The notes under the pieces were generated by a model. That model was given only the letters and a program-made list of their open reading frames with translations, ran no database searches and was not told the DNA's origin. A stretch of DNA of 64,000 nucleotides from NCBI GenBank assembly GCA_963848825.1, contig CAWKFA010000008.1, positions 558,001 through 622,000 on the forward strand. The letters run 5' to 3'. The position numbers were made by a program, and so were the translations under genes. Below, piece by piece: positions 10,219 to 20,295 of the stretch. This stretch comes from CAVVSQ01 sp963848825. GTDB lineage: Bacteria > Planctomycetota > Planctomycetia > Gemmatales > Gemmataceae. Each line of letters opens with the position of its first letter. Positions within the stretch are counted from its first letter, which is position 1.

Positions 10219-11475
10219 TTAGCCACGCCCTGGCCATTCTTTTACGGCGTCGGCCGCAGCGTGTACGAGCGGATCGATCAGGTCGGCGGGCACCGGTCCA
10301 CCGGGAGTGAAATGATTGAACAATACCGCCCATGTCAGATTGTCCGCCCCGCGGCGCACGAGCAACGTGGAGGTGCCATCCAAAAGACCCGTGTGCCAGG
10401 TATTGCGCGTTTTCCCTGTCGGCCGCACCGACCAGCCGCAGCCATAAAAGACGTTCTTTTCCTTGCCGTTTTTGTTGTGGCCCGCGGCGCCGGGCGGGCA
10501 GGCAAACATGGTTTCGACGCTCTGAGCGGTTAGCAGCTTGCCGCGCTCCGGATGATCAAAAGACATCGCGAAACGCACGAGGTCCGGCGCCGTCGCTACC
10601 CAGCCACCATGACTATCGAGCGCCTCGAGCGACCAGGCGCCGTAAGGAAGCAGCACCGCCTTGCCCCGCTCAGGCCCCATGATGGCGGTGCCTTTCCTAC
10701 CGCCAGAATCGTAAGTGACCTCATCGACAAGCCGCTTACCGGGCAGCGTGTGGCCCAGGTGTGTCGAGGTTGCTCCAATCGGCAGGAGCACGTTCCTGCG
10801 GACGTACTGCTCGTAGGGCATGCCGGTCACCTTTTCGATAACCCGGCCCAGAAGGCAGTAGCCGAAATTGGAGTAAGCGTAGCGCACGCCGGGATTGAAA
10901 TCGAGCGGTTTGCCCACCATGTAGCGAATGATGTCACCCTGCCGCGCGGGCGACTCGATTTTAAGTTCCTTGCATACTTTCCCATTGATAAACATGGGGT
11001 CGAAAGACTTGTCGCGATCCCAGCCGCCCGTGTGGTGCAAGAGTTGCTGAATGGTTACGTCGCGCCAGCGGTGATCGAAGCCCTCTCTGGGTTCGTCAAG
11101 CTCAAGGACGTCAAAGACCCTGGAAGTCAACTTGAGCTTGCCACGCTCGATGAGCTGAAGGATAGCGACGGCGGTAATCGGCTTGGAAATGCTGGCGATG
11201 CGCATCTTGGCCGTCGGCTTCATGAGATAGGTGTCGCTGGCATGACCGAAGCCCCGGCTATAGACAACCTTGCCGCCCTTACCCACGGCCAGCGTTGCCC
11301 CGGTAACGTTAGGGTGCTCCTCCAGAAAACTTGTCATCATCTTGTCGAAGGATGCCAGGCGCTTGTCGGCGGCGCCGCTGACGGGGATGGCCTTTTTCTC
11401 TCCTTCGGCGGCGCCGAGTCGGCAGGGGATCGCGAACAAAACGAAACAGATGAGTGCAAGGAGACGTCGCGCCAT
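10219..11475 (-). CDS. Secreted serine hydrolase, beta-lactamase/DD-peptidase family
   Basis: About 418 residues from the ATG at 11475 (MARRLLALICFVLFA signal peptide); an in-frame ATG lies at 11493. All three motifs of the penicillin-binding/class C beta-lactamase fold are present: SxxK in RIASISKPITA, YxN in YAYSNFGYCLLG and HxG in TWHTGLLDG. It also has the usual LLHHTGGW and GVRYAYSN segments. It is therefore a serine hydrolase (esterase, D-aminopeptidase or beta-lactamase-like), exported to the periplasm or surface. The reading frame is intact. The natural substrate cannot be told from sequence. The next gene upstream, sucB, ends 45 bp away on the same strand. Confidence 0.92.
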   Translation of the reverse strand: MARRLLALICFVLFAIPCRLGAAEGEKKAIPVSGAADKRLASFDKMMTSFLEEHPNVTGATLAVGKGGKVVYSRGFGHASDTYLMKPTAKMRIASISKPITAVAILQLIERGKLKLTSRVFDVLELDEPREGFDHRWRDVTIQQLLHHTGGWDRDKSFDPMFINGKVCKELKIESPARQGDIIRYMVGKPLDFNPGVRYAYSNFGYCLLGRVIEKVTGMPYEQYVRRNVLLPIGATSTHLGHTLPGKRLVDEVTYDSGGRKGTAIMGPERGKAVLLPYGAWSLEALDSHGGWVATAPDLVRFAMSFDHPERGKLLTAQSVETMFACPPGAAGHNKNGKEKNVFYGCGWSVRPTGKTRNTWHTGLLDGTSTLLVRRGADNLTWAVLFNHFTPGGPVPADLIDPLVHAAADAVKEWPGRG

Positions 11476-11519
11476 ATTACGCTCCGCGAACAATAACTCG
11501 GGCTAACCTGTGGCGTGGC

Positions 11520-12724
11520 TCACACTTCCAGTAGCAATCGCTCCGGGCCTTCCAGACATTCTTTAAGGTGGACGAGAAACAGCACCGCTTCCCGGCCGTC
11601 GATGATGCGGTGGTCGTAGGTGAGCGCCAGATACATCATCGGCCGGATGACGATCTGCTCGTCTCGAACCACGGGGCGTTTAACAATGGCGTGCATGCCC
11701 AGAATGGCGCTTTGCGGGGGATTGAGAATGGGAGTGGACATCATGGAACCGAACACGCCGCCGTTGGTGATGGTGAAGGTGCCGCCTTGCAAGTCGGTCA
11801 GGCTAATTTTGCCGCGCGGGCCTTGGCCGCCATCTCGGCGACGGTTCGTTCGATCTGCGCGAATGACATTGATCGGCGTCGCGCAGGACGGGGACCATGA
11901 GGCCCTTGTCGGTGCTGACGGCGACGCCAACATTATAGAAGTTGTGCAAAACGATGTCGGCATCCTCGATGCGCAGCGTTGACCAGTGGATGAGCCTTGA
12001 GGGCCGCGACGGCCGCCTTGACGAAAAAAGCCATAAACCCAAGGCCGACGTCATGTTTTTCCTTGAACTTGTCTTTGTATCGGGTCCGCAGATCCATGAT
12101 CGGCGCCATGTCTGCTTCATTGAAAGTCGTCAGGCTGGCGGTCTGCTTCTGGGCGGCAAGCAGCCGTTCCGCGATGCGCTGGCGAATGGCGGACATACGC
12201 TGGCGCGTCTCGCGGCCAATCTGGGGTGCCGGCTCGGCGGACGGGGGCGGCTGCGAACTTGGAACGACGGGAGGTAGTTCCGGTTTCGATGTTTGGTGTT
12301 TGTCGAGATGATCCTGCACGTCATTTTTTAGAATGACGCCGCCGCGGCCCGTACCTGCCAGCTGCTTGACATCAACCTGTTCCTCGGTGGCCAGACGTCG
12401 GGCCGCCGGCGAGACAGCGGCGTTACTGCCTGCCGGTTTAGTGTCGCTGGGTTTGGCGGGCGCGGCTGGCGGCGCAGGCGCCGTGGCTCCGGCCGGATCG
12501 ATCGTGCCCACGACGGAGCCGATGGCGACGGTTTTTCCCTCGGCAATCGTGATATGAAGGACACCGCTTGCCGGCGCTGGCACTGCCTGGGTGGCCTTTT
12601 CTGTCTCCAGCTCGAAAAGCGGTTCATCGGTCTGAACGCTGGCACCGTCCTTTTTGAGCCAGCGGGCGATACTGCCTTCCGTTACGGATTCCCCAACGGC
12701 GGGCACCTTGATTTCAATGGGCAT
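11520..12724 (-). CDS. sucB: Dihydrolipoamide succinyltransferase (2-oxoglutarate dehydrogenase E2), frameshifted
   Basis: E2 core of the 2-oxoglutarate dehydrogenase complex, about 400 residues. The lipoyl domain is at residues 1-75, with the lipoylated Lys in FELETEKATQ. A Pro/Ala-rich linker follows, then the E3/E1-binding domain (VSPAARRLATEEQVDVKQLA), a second linker, and the catalytic domain. The catalytic domain has QTASLTTFNEADM, LGFMAFFVKAAVAALKAHP, NVGVAVSTDKGLMVPVLRDA, ITNGGVFGSMMSTPILNPPQ and the active-site His/Asp in LTYDHRIIDGREAVLFL. Frames change near 11960-12000 and 11810-11870, but all catalytic parts are present. It lies directly downstream of sucA; no lipoamide dehydrogenase is in the window. 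Confidence 0.92.
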
Positions 12725-12777
12725 GAGGGAGTTCCTTGACGTTCAGTTTTCGTTCCTGACAAACTGAAGGCCGACAC

Positions 12778-15576
12778 CTAACCACGCACAATATCCGTTG
12801 TCAGTTTTTCGGTATTATCCCAGGCCGGCACAGTCCGTGTCGGGCTTTCGGGTTGCGAACGAACGAGGTGCGGCGCGGTACCGGCAAGCGCCGTCGCCAC
12901 GACCTCCTTTTGTTCGCGGAGGTGAACCTGGCGTGAGCCCGTGGCTGGGCTGGCGCTGGCGTCGCGGCCTACATATTTCACTTTGATGCCGAGCGCGTGC
13001 AGGCGCGGTTCCATGAAGGCCCAGCCTCCCATGTTGAGTGATTCTTCCTGCACCCAGAGGACATCGCGGGCCTTGGGATAACGCTGTACGGCTCGCTGTA
13101 CCTGGTCCTGCGCGAACGGATAGAACTGTTCGACGCGCACCAGGGCTACCGCGTCTTCTTCCTTGGCCCGTTGCTCGAGAAGATCGTAATAGATCTTGCC
13201 GCTGCACAAAACGACCCGGCGCACGCGCCCTGGGTCCGCGCCGGTATCATCCAGGACCTCATGGAAGCTGTTTTCGGTAAAATCGCTCAACGGCGAGACA
13301 CATGCCTTGTGGCGGAGCAAGCTCTTGGGAGTCATGACGATCAGGGGCTTGCGGAAGTTGCGGTGCATCTGGCGGCGGAGCAGGTGAAAATACTGTGCGG
13401 GTGTGGACGGGTTGCATACCTGAATGTTGGCTTCGGCGCATAATTGCAGGTAGCGCTCGAGCCGCGCCTTGAGTGTTCGGGCCCTTGGCCCTCGTAACCG
13501 TGCGGCAGCAGCAGCACCAGGCCGCTGTCGCGCTGCCACTTCGAAGTGCCGCACACCAGAAACTGATCGATAATGACCTGCGCACCATTCGCGAAGTCCC
13601 CGAACTGGGCTTCCCACAGCACCAGTGCGTCGGGAATTTCCAGGGAATAACCATATTCAAAGCCGAGCACGGCGGCTTCGGAGAGCAGGCTATCAATGAT
13701 GGCAAAGGAGGCCTGAGCGTAGTCGATGTTGGCCAGCGGGGTATAGCGATTCTCTGTTTTGTTGTCATACCAGACGGCGTGGCGCTGACTGAACGTGCCA
13801 CGCCGACAATCCTGGCCGCTCAGCCGCACCGGCTTGCCTTCCAGAAGCAGCGAACCAAACGCCAGGCTTTCGGCCAACGCCCAGTCGGCCGGCTTGCGCA
13901 TCCTTCAGGTCGGCGGCGCGTGTTTCCAGCATGCGGGCAATCTTGGGATGAACTGTGAATCCCTCCGGCACCGTCGTCAAAGCCCGACCGATCTTTTCCA
14001 ACATCGGCAGCGCTATACTGGTGTCGACGGGTGCGGCATCATAAGTCGAGGTCAGTGTTTTCCAGCGGCCCTGATAGCCCTTCATGCCCACCGAACGCGG
14101 CGCTGCCTTGACCTCCTTTTGCGATTTCTCCAGGCGTTCCTGAAATTCATCGACAATAGCCTGCGTTTCCTCGAAAGTCAGGTCGCCACGCATGAGCAGC
14201 GTTTCGGTATAAACTTCGCTGAGGCTCGGCCGTTCGAGGATCTTCGCGTACATGAGCGGCTGCGTGAACGACGGCTCGTCCCCCTCGTTGTGGCCCCAGC
14301 GCCGGTAACAATACATGTCGATGAAGACGTCTTTGTGGAATTCCTGGCGGAATTGCACGGCCAGCTCGGCGGCGAAGGCGGCCGCCTCGGGGTCTTCGCC
14401 GTTGACATGGAAGATCGGCACCTCGATCATCTTGGCGACATCGGTGCAATAACGCGTTGAGCGGGCATCGCTGGGGGCGGTGGTGAAGCCAATCTGGTTG
14501 TTGATCACGACGTGGACAGTACCGCCGGTTCGGTAACCCTGGAGCTGAGAAAGATTGAGCGTTTCGGCGACTTGTCCCTGACCGGCGATGGCGGCGTCTC
14601 CGTGAATCAAAAGCGCCATGCACTGGGCGCGTTCGCGGTCGGCGAAAAGCTTTTGTTTGGCGCGGACGCGCCCTTCCACGACCGGGTTGACCGCCTCCAG
14701 GTGGCTCGGATTGGGCGTCAGTGTCAGATGAATCTTGGCCCCGTGGCTGCTGATGCGGTCATTGGAAAAGCCCAGGTGATATTTGACGTCGCCGTCGCCC
14801 GCCGTCGAATTGGGGAGATAATTCTCCTCAAACTCGCTAAATACCTCGGCGTACGGCTTACCAATGATATTAGCCAACACGTTCAGGCGGCCGCGATGGG
14901 CCATGCCGAAGACGATTTCCTTGACCGCGCCGTCGGCGGCTATCTCGACCAGCCGGTCGAGTAGCGGGATCACCGTTTCGGCTCCTTCGAGCGAAAAGCG
15001 TTTTTGCCCAAGATAGCGCGTGTGCAGGAACTTCTCGAACAACTCCGCGTAATGCAGGTCCAAGAGGATGCGAAGCTTTTGCCGCCGGCCGTACTCGGGC
15101 CGGCTACGCCGCGGCTCGAGGCGATCCTGAATCCAGCGGCGGATGCTGGGGTCCTGGATGTGCATGTACTCGACACCGAGGGTCCGGCAATAGGTCTCGC
15201 GGAGCGCGCCGATCAGTTGGCGCAGGGTGCCACTTTTTAAACCGAGGAAATGACTGGTATCGAAGGTGCGGTCGAGATCTTTATCCGTGAAGCCAAACTC
15301 GGCCAGCTCCAGCGCCGGCGTAGCCGTCGGCGGCAGGTTCAACGGATCGAGATGAGCCAACAAGTGCCCAAGGCCCCGATAGGCGTCGATAAGCCGAATG
15401 AGCGCCGTTTGTTGGGCCTCGGTTGCGCCAGCGGGTTTTTGCGCCAGGCCAAGCTCGAACCCTTCGAAGAACTGGCGCCAGGACTCCTCCACCGAAGACG
15501 CATCCGCCTGCCAGCGCCGGTAGGCATCTTCGATCGCATCCAGGTTATAACGGCTGGCGAAAGTAGAGCGCGTCAT
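12778..15576 (-). CDS. sucA: 2-oxoglutarate dehydrogenase E1 component, frameshifted
   Basis: Thiamine-diphosphate-dependent E1 of the 2-oxoglutarate dehydrogenase complex, about 930 residues. The first 570 residues are in one frame: N-terminal SRYNLDAIEDAYRRWQ, then GMAHRGRLNVLANIIGKPY, LHGDAAIAGQGQVAETL-type segment, GTVHVVINNQIGFTT and YCYRRWGHNEGDEPSFTQP. The second half is split over two frames (breaks near 13900 and 13480-13600). It includes ADWALAESLAFGSLL, QDCRRGTFSQRHAVWYD, VLWEAQFGDFANGAQVIIDQ, LIVMTPKSLLRHKACVS and VLWVQEESLNMGGWAFMEPR. It forms an operon with sucB (53 bp apart). The tRNA-independent start ATG at 15576 gives the usual family N-terminus. Confidence 0.93.
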
Positions 15577-15699
15577 GAGGATATTGTATGCGTTTACAGT
15601 AGGTTCGTTAGGTTTTTCGAGGCGGAAACAGATCCTCGCTTCAAGGCCGTGGACGCGTTCATTTTACGACCGCTAAAGGCGGCAAAAACGATCCTCACC

Positions 15700-17233
15700 T
15701 CATTTTCGTTTTTTCAGGATGAGTTTTTCGAACTTGGCCAAACCTTTCTTATAGGCTGGCACCCAGGCGATCACGGGTTGGGCGGGAGCGCGGAATTTTA
15801 CCATTTGCGCCACGGCATCACCGACCGTGTAAGACACCGATTCTCCCTTTAAGCGGCCGCGGTGATTTTCCAGGGCGGCCAGGGCCGTGACGGCGGCGCC
15901 CAGGGCCGAGCCTTCATTTGATTGCAAAAGTTCCAGAGGCCTGTTGAGCACCGAGGCCAATATTTCGCACATGAGGGAATTGCGGCAATACCGCCGGAGA
16001 CGGAAATGCGCGTGATGTGTTGGCCGGCTTCCTCATGTTGGCGAACGCCCAGGGCGACCAGGTAGGCCAGCGCTCGAGCGCGGCTCGAAACCTTTTGCCA
16101 TCCTGCTTGGGCTCCTTGGGTTCCCAGTGGAAACGTTTGTGATGAACGCCGAGGGAAGGCTCGGACTGGACAAATGGCAAAACGATGGTGCCGTCAGCAC
16201 CCGGCGGGCAGGCACGGGCGGCTGCTTCCAGTTCCTCCCAGTTGGGGTCGGGGCCCACGATTTCGTTAAGAAAGGAAGCACCGTTGTTGTAGCAGCGCAT
16301 CCAAAGATAAGGGCCCCAGTTGAGCCGCATGGCATCGAGGTCCGCAGTGGCTGGCAGTTTGTCCGACGAGGAATTGACCACCGCGGACGTGCCAAGAATA
16401 AGTGCAACCTGGCCGGCATCAACGGCGCCGCCGCCGACTAGCCCCGCCTGTTGGTCATCCGAAGTTGGAAAGATCAGAGGGCAATGCTCGGGCGCGATGC
16501 CGGCGTCCAGGGCGTTTGACGGGGAGAGCGGGCCGATCAGTTCGAAATGGCCGACAATGGCCGGCAGTTGTTGCCAGGCAAGCTTCCGATGCTCTTCCTT
16601 TTTCAGGGCGCCCAGCATGGCCGCGCACCACTGCCCGCTCCGTAAATCCAGGAGGCCCGTGGAGGCTGCCGAGGACAGGCTGGTCACGTCGAAGTTGCCG
16701 GTCAAGAAGCCGGCGGCCAGTGGTCCGTGCAACAAAATACGACGGGTGCGTTCCCAGTCGGACAGCGCCAGCTTGGCTTCGTCCTTGACCAGGTGGGACA
16801 GACTGTAGCGAACCGCCCAGGGGCCGCCGATAAGCTCGCGGACCTTGTCCTGCCCGCCGAGGCGGTCGAGGCCGCGCCTGTGGTACTTGGCCAAGGTTTG
16901 ATCGTTCCAGCAAATCGCCCGGCGCACCTGGACCTGGTTTTTGTCGATGCGCCCCGCGGTATGATGCGTGGCGGAGATGCCGCCGGCAGCCCAGTCCTGC
17001 AGTCGCCCGATCCCACGCAATTGATCCGCCATGGCACGCACACTGGCGCGGGCCTGGCCTTCCAGTTGCATGAGATTGATTTCGGAAACACCCCCCTTGG
17101 TCCATAAATCGGTAGGCAAGCGTACTTCAGCCAGGGTGTTGCCGTCGAGATCGAAGGCCAGGCACTTTACACCGCTGGTGCTGAAGTCCCAGCCCGTGAT
17201 GATGGTTTGGGGAGAGACATGATGTAAGGGCAT
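15700..17233 (-). CDS. FGGY-family carbohydrate kinase, xylulokinase-like, frameshifted
   Basis: A sugar kinase of the FGGY family, about 500 residues, phosphorylating a pentulose or related sugar with ATP. The N-terminal ATPase fold has the phosphate-1 segment ITGWDFSTSGVKCLAFDLDG; the substrate loop follows near AICWNDQTLAKYHRRG. The second domain has ALILGTSAVVNSSSDKL and RCYNNGASFLNEIVG. Around 16080 the frame shifts so that RALAYLVALGVRQHEEAG and ITRISVSGGIA continue the protein. Near 15985 it shifts again into MCEILASVLNRPLELLQSNE, GSALGAAVTALAAL. These C-terminal motifs are the adenine-binding region of xylulokinases. The actual sugar is not certain. It is upstream of, and on the same strand as, sucA. 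Confidence 0.87.
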
Positions 17234-17404
17234 TGGGCGGCTCCTTGAGGACTCATCAGGTCGCGCTGCGTCGTTTGGTGTTGTCCGCCCTCGTGGGCAG
17301 CGGCCAACCCGGGCGAAGCGTGAGGATGATGCATCGGCGATATGCGCGGGAAAGTGATTATACTTGCGGCCGTCTGGATGGGAATGGTGTCGCGACGGCT
17401 TTCC

Positions 17405-17457
17405 TATAATTGCGGAGGTCCTAAATTAAAGGGGTTAGCCCCTGGCCGTGGGACCTC
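17405..17457. promoter_or_regulatory. Nested hairpin with -10-like box upstream of the DinB-like gene
   Basis: GAGGTCC at 17415-17421 pairs with GGGACCTC at 17450-17457. Inside lies a second stem, AGGGG (17430-17434) with CCCCT (17439-17443). Just before it is TATAAT at 17405-17410, a possible -10 box, although no good -35 box is placed upstream. The hairpin would sit in the 5' leader of the gene starting at 17501. A dispersed repeat of the GGGGT..CCCC type is the alternative. Confidence 0.4.
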
Positions 17458-17500
17458 AAAACTCGGGCTGTTGCCTGCCGCGAAAATTCAAGGAGAACCG

Positions 17501-17992
17501 ATGCTTGCTAAAGACGCTTTGAAACTCGGGCTCACCTCCACGCAAAGCCTGGTGGTCTGGTACTTGAGCGACTTGACCGATCAGGATTTTACGGTGCGCC
17601 CGGTGGCGAGCGCCAACAATATCGCCTGGCAGATGGGGCACCTTATTGAGGGTGAGGTCCACCTGGGCGGGCCGTTGCCCGGTGCCAGTTATCCCGAGTT
17701 GCCGGCAACCATCCTGGGCCAATATGACAAGAAAAGCGCGAGCGGCACGCCGGCCGGCGGTTACCTGCCCAAGGCCCAGTACCTGGAGTGGTTCAACAAA
17801 GTACGAGAAGCGTCCATCGCCAACGTCAGCAGGCTTGACGATGCCGACCTGGACAAGCCCAATACCGGCGGCATGGCCAAGTTTGCCCCCCGCTACGCCG
17901 ACCTGATCGTGCTGCTAGCCAATCACACCTTGATGCACGCCGGGCAATTTACCGTCGTTCGGCGGGCCCTCAACAAGCCCATTTTGTTTTGA
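17501..17992 (+). CDS. DinB-family (DinB_2-like) protein
   Basis: 163 residues from the ATG at 17501, preceded by AAGGAGA at 17490-17496, which decides this start over the longer open frame. Four-helix-bundle DinB/YfiT-type features are visible: a first helix with LTSTQSLVVWYLSDLTDQDF, the metal-ligand-type His in NIAWQMGHLIEGE, and the last-helix His pair in LIVLLANHTLMHAGQFTVVR. Such proteins are metal-dependent; some are thiol transferases (bacillithiol and mycothiol types), but most are uncharacterised. The gene is intact and followed 43 bp later by an amidohydrolase on the same strand. Confidence 0.82.
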   Translation: MLAKDALKLGLTSTQSLVVWYLSDLTDQDFTVRPVASANNIAWQMGHLIEGEVHLGGPLPGASYPELPATILGQYDKKSASGTPAGGYLPKAQYLEWFNKVREASIANVSRLDDADLDKPNTGGMAKFAPRYADLIVLLANHTLMHAGQFTVVRRALNKPILF

Positions 17993-18035
17993 GTCGCTCT
18001 AGGTTCGGGCCAACGGGTAACTGAGGAGGCTCATC

Positions 18036-19061
18036 ATGGCCGGGCTTGAACACAACGTCACCGGTATCGACTACTCCCAGCGCGATCATCTCACGTATCG
18101 TGGGCCCATTATCGATTTTCACGCGCATGTGATGGTGACGCGGCCAGGCGATCCAGTCAACGCGCCGCCGACGGGGGAGGGGCCCGGTGCCAGTCTCGAC
18201 CAGGCCGCGCTGATGCTGCGCACGGGCGATGAATTTGGCATTGTCCAGACGCTTACGATGTGTTTGGCCGACGACATCGTGCCGCTGCGCGCTAAATTCG
18301 CGAACAAGCTGGCCTTTAATGGGCCAATTCAGAAAAAAGCTCTCGCCGACTCCGACGAGAGCGTCTATCAAATGCTCGATCTCTTCCTGGAGAGGGGAGT
18401 AAAGGTCCTCAAGTTCTGGTCGGCCCCCCGCGGCATGGAACGCGGCCTGTTTGTGGATGCTCCCTGGCGTATCGAGTGTGCCCGACGGGCACGCGCGGCT
18501 GGCGTGCACATGATCATGGTGCACGTCGCCGATCCGGATACCTGGTTTCGCGGTGTCTACAGCGACAGCGCCAAATATGGCACCAAGGCGGACCATTATG
18601 CTCGTCTGGAAAAAATGTTGAACCTGTTTCCCGACATCACCTGGATCGGCGCGCACATGGGCGGCGATCCCGAACATCCCGATCATCTGGAAGCATTACT
18701 CGAACGTTATCCGCACCTCTATCTCGATACGAGTGCCACCAAGTGGCAGGTCCGCGAGATCTCGCCCAGGCGCGACGCCATTCGCGGGCTGGTATGCCGC
18801 TTTCCGGATCGTTTCCTCTTTGGCACCGATCTGGTCACCCGTCATAATCTGCCGCCGGAGCATTACGTCAGCCGCTACTGGTGCCAGCGCACGCTCTGGG
18901 AAAGCACCTGGGAGGGACCAAGCCCGATTGCCGATCCAGACTATAAGCCCGTCGAAAATGGACAGACCACGCCGCAGCTTCGCGGCGTGGGGCTGCCTGT
19001 GGATGTGCTCGAGAAGGTATATTTCGCCAATGCGGCCAGGTTACTGGGAACGCCGTCCTGA
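18036..19061 (+). CDS. Amidohydrolase-family metal-dependent hydrolase
   Basis: 341 residues, cytoplasmic (no signal peptide). The amidohydrolase-2 TIM-barrel signature is present: the HxH metal site in GPIIDFHAHVMV, a second His in WIGAHMGGDPEHPDHLEALL, a strand with YPHLYLDTSATKWQVRE, and the final Asp in RFLFGTDLVTRHN. Members of this group hydrolyse or decarboxylate cyclic or aromatic acids; the substrate here cannot be named. Ribosome-binding site GAGGAGG precedes the ATG at 18036 by a few bases. The upstream DinB-like gene is close enough for co-transcription. Confidence 0.88.
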   Translation: MAGLEHNVTGIDYSQRDHLTYRGPIIDFHAHVMVTRPGDPVNAPPTGEGPGASLDQAALMLRTGDEFGIVQTLTMCLADDIVPLRAKFANKLAFNGPIQKKALADSDESVYQMLDLFLERGVKVLKFWSAPRGMERGLFVDAPWRIECARRARAAGVHMIMVHVADPDTWFRGVYSDSAKYGTKADHYARLEKMLNLFPDITWIGAHMGGDPEHPDHLEALLERYPHLYLDTSATKWQVREISPRRDAIRGLVCRFPDRFLFGTDLVTRHNLPPEHYVSRYWCQRTLWESTWEGPSPIADPDYKPVENGQTTPQLRGVGLPVDVLEKVYFANAARLLGTPS

Positions 19062-19075
19062 TAGCGAGGCAGCCC

Positions 19076-19477
19076 TTATTGCTGTTCAAGCACTGGCTGG
19101 TCCCGCCTCTCCCGCTCCGCGTGAGACTGTGCCCGTCCCGTTTCGATACAGCACATGGCCACGACCGCCAGGAAGATACCCAGCCACTCCCACGCCGTCA
19201 ACTTGCCGCCGAAGAGCTGGTAGTCCAAAAAGATCGCGCCGGCCGAATTCACCAGCAGGAACAGGACCGTGGCGCCGCCAAACGAGAAGTATTGCCATTT
19301 CAGGATCAAGCCCAGGAGCGTGGCCACGCCGAGCCACGCCAGGTATGCCGCCAGCAGCCAGGACAGCTTGTTGGTCCGCGCCCACTGATTGAGGATGCCG
19401 TCGCTGATCGCGCCCAAAATGCCAACGACGAGCAGCACGCCATAGACCATCACGGTCCTTTGCCAGTCATTTGCCAT
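19076..19477 (-). CDS. Small four-helix membrane protein, DMT/EamA-like
   Basis: 133 residues from the ATG at 19477 (MANDWQRTVMVYG). Four membrane helices can be read: VMVYGVLLVVGILGAISDGI, LSWLLAAYLAWLGVATLLGL, FGGATVLFLLVNSAGAIFLD and LTAWEWLGIFLAVVAMCCIE. The last two, with the intervening YQLFGGKLTAWEWLGI, resemble the end of EamA or small-multidrug-type transporters. The C-terminal tail is highly charged. It converges on the amidohydrolase and has ispF upstream in the opposite direction. Substrate unknown. Confidence 0.75.
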   Translation of the reverse strand: MANDWQRTVMVYGVLLVVGILGAISDGILNQWARTNKLSWLLAAYLAWLGVATLLGLILKWQYFSFGGATVLFLLVNSAGAIFLDYQLFGGKLTAWEWLGIFLAVVAMCCIETGRAQSHAERERRDQPVLEQQ

Positions 19478-19706
19478 GGGTCCTCCCCTCGCGTTTTGTG
19501 AGCGCTGAAGCATTACCACCGGCAAATGGTCCTGTCCGCTTCACGCCGGTTTCGCAGCGTAATTCACCCTTCTCTCGCTTCAGTGTACCCTCAACATTGC
19601 GAACGGGTACCGCCAGGTCACGCTGTTTGAAAATCTCCCGTTGTCACCTGCGCCCGTTCCCGGCTAGAATCACGCTTTCTTTCCCTGATGCTCGGCAAGG
19701 AATCCC

Positions 19707-20195
19707 ATGCGCATCGGCATCGGCCATGACACACACCGGTTGGCGGCTGGGCGGCCTCTTATCATGGGCGGCCTGCGGATTGAACATCCGCGCGGGCTCG
19801 TGGGCCATAGCGACGCGGACGTGGTTTTACACGCCCTTACGGATGCTTTGCTGGGGGCGGCCGGGCTCGGCGACATCGGCGATGCCTTCCCTGACACCGA
19901 TCCTGTCAACAAGGACCGCGCATCCTCATTTTTTCTGCAAGATACACTGGCACGGCTGCGCGGCCAGGGCTTTCGCGTCATCAACGTCGATATCACGATC
20001 TTTGCGGAGGAACCCAAGCTGGGGCCCGTGAAGGCCGCCATGCGCGTCCGCATCGCGGAATTGCTTGGGCTCGCCGTGGCCACCGTCAACGTCAAAGCCA
20101 AAACGGGAGAAAAGGTCGGCGCCATCGGCCGCTCCGAGGCCATCGGCTGCCAGGCTGCCGTGTTGATCGACAACATTCAAGAGGTCCTAAAATAA
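19707..20195 (+). CDS. ispF: 2-C-methyl-D-erythritol 2,4-cyclodiphosphate synthase
   Basis: 162 residues, the normal length. IspF cyclises CDP-ME 2-phosphate to MEcPP in the MEP isoprenoid pathway. The metal site is visible as Asp and His in GHDTHRLAAGRPLIMGG and His in GLVGHSDADVVLHALTDALL. The remaining family signatures follow: GDIGDAFPDTDP, VNVDITIFAEEPKLGP, and the C-terminal KTGEKVGAIGRSEAIGCQAA. The gene is intact and ends just before a strong terminator hairpin, so it is probably transcribed separately from cysS. Confidence 0.96.
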   Translation: MRIGIGHDTHRLAAGRPLIMGGLRIEHPRGLVGHSDADVVLHALTDALLGAAGLGDIGDAFPDTDPVNKDRASSFFLQDTLARLRGQGFRVINVDITIFAEEPKLGPVKAAMRVRIAELLGLAVATVNVKAKTGEKVGAIGRSEAIGCQAAVLIDNIQEVLK

Positions 20196-20197
20196 AC

Positions 20198-20243
20198 GCG
20201 GGCCAGGCCTCCGTGACTTCAGGAGGTCCGAGCCCGCTGTTTT
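20198..20243 (+). terminator. Rho-independent terminator after ispF
   Basis: A GC-rich hairpin begins three bases after the ispF stop. GCGGGCCAGGCCTCC (20198-20212) pairs, with bulges, with GGAGGTCCGAGCCCGC (20222-20237); the loop is about 9 nt and a short T run follows (TGTTTTA). Confidence 0.78.
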
Positions 20244-20247
20244 AGCA

Positions 20248-20293
20248 CTGTATCGTTTATGCGAGGAAGCCTGTATCGTTTATGCGAGGAAGC
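20248..20293. repeat. Perfect 23-bp tandem duplication upstream of cysS
   Basis: The 23 bases at 20248-20270 are repeated exactly at 20271-20293. Each copy contains GAGGAAG, which resembles a ribosome-binding site; the second copy's GAGGAAG (20286-20292) lies just before the GTG at 20296. Confidence 0.92.
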
Positions 20294-20295
20294 CT

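Noticed and set aside
10552..11496. 314-residue plus-strand open frame opposite the serine hydrolase
   Set aside because: Exact antisense shadow of a gene with all three catalytic motifs; its sequence shows no family features.
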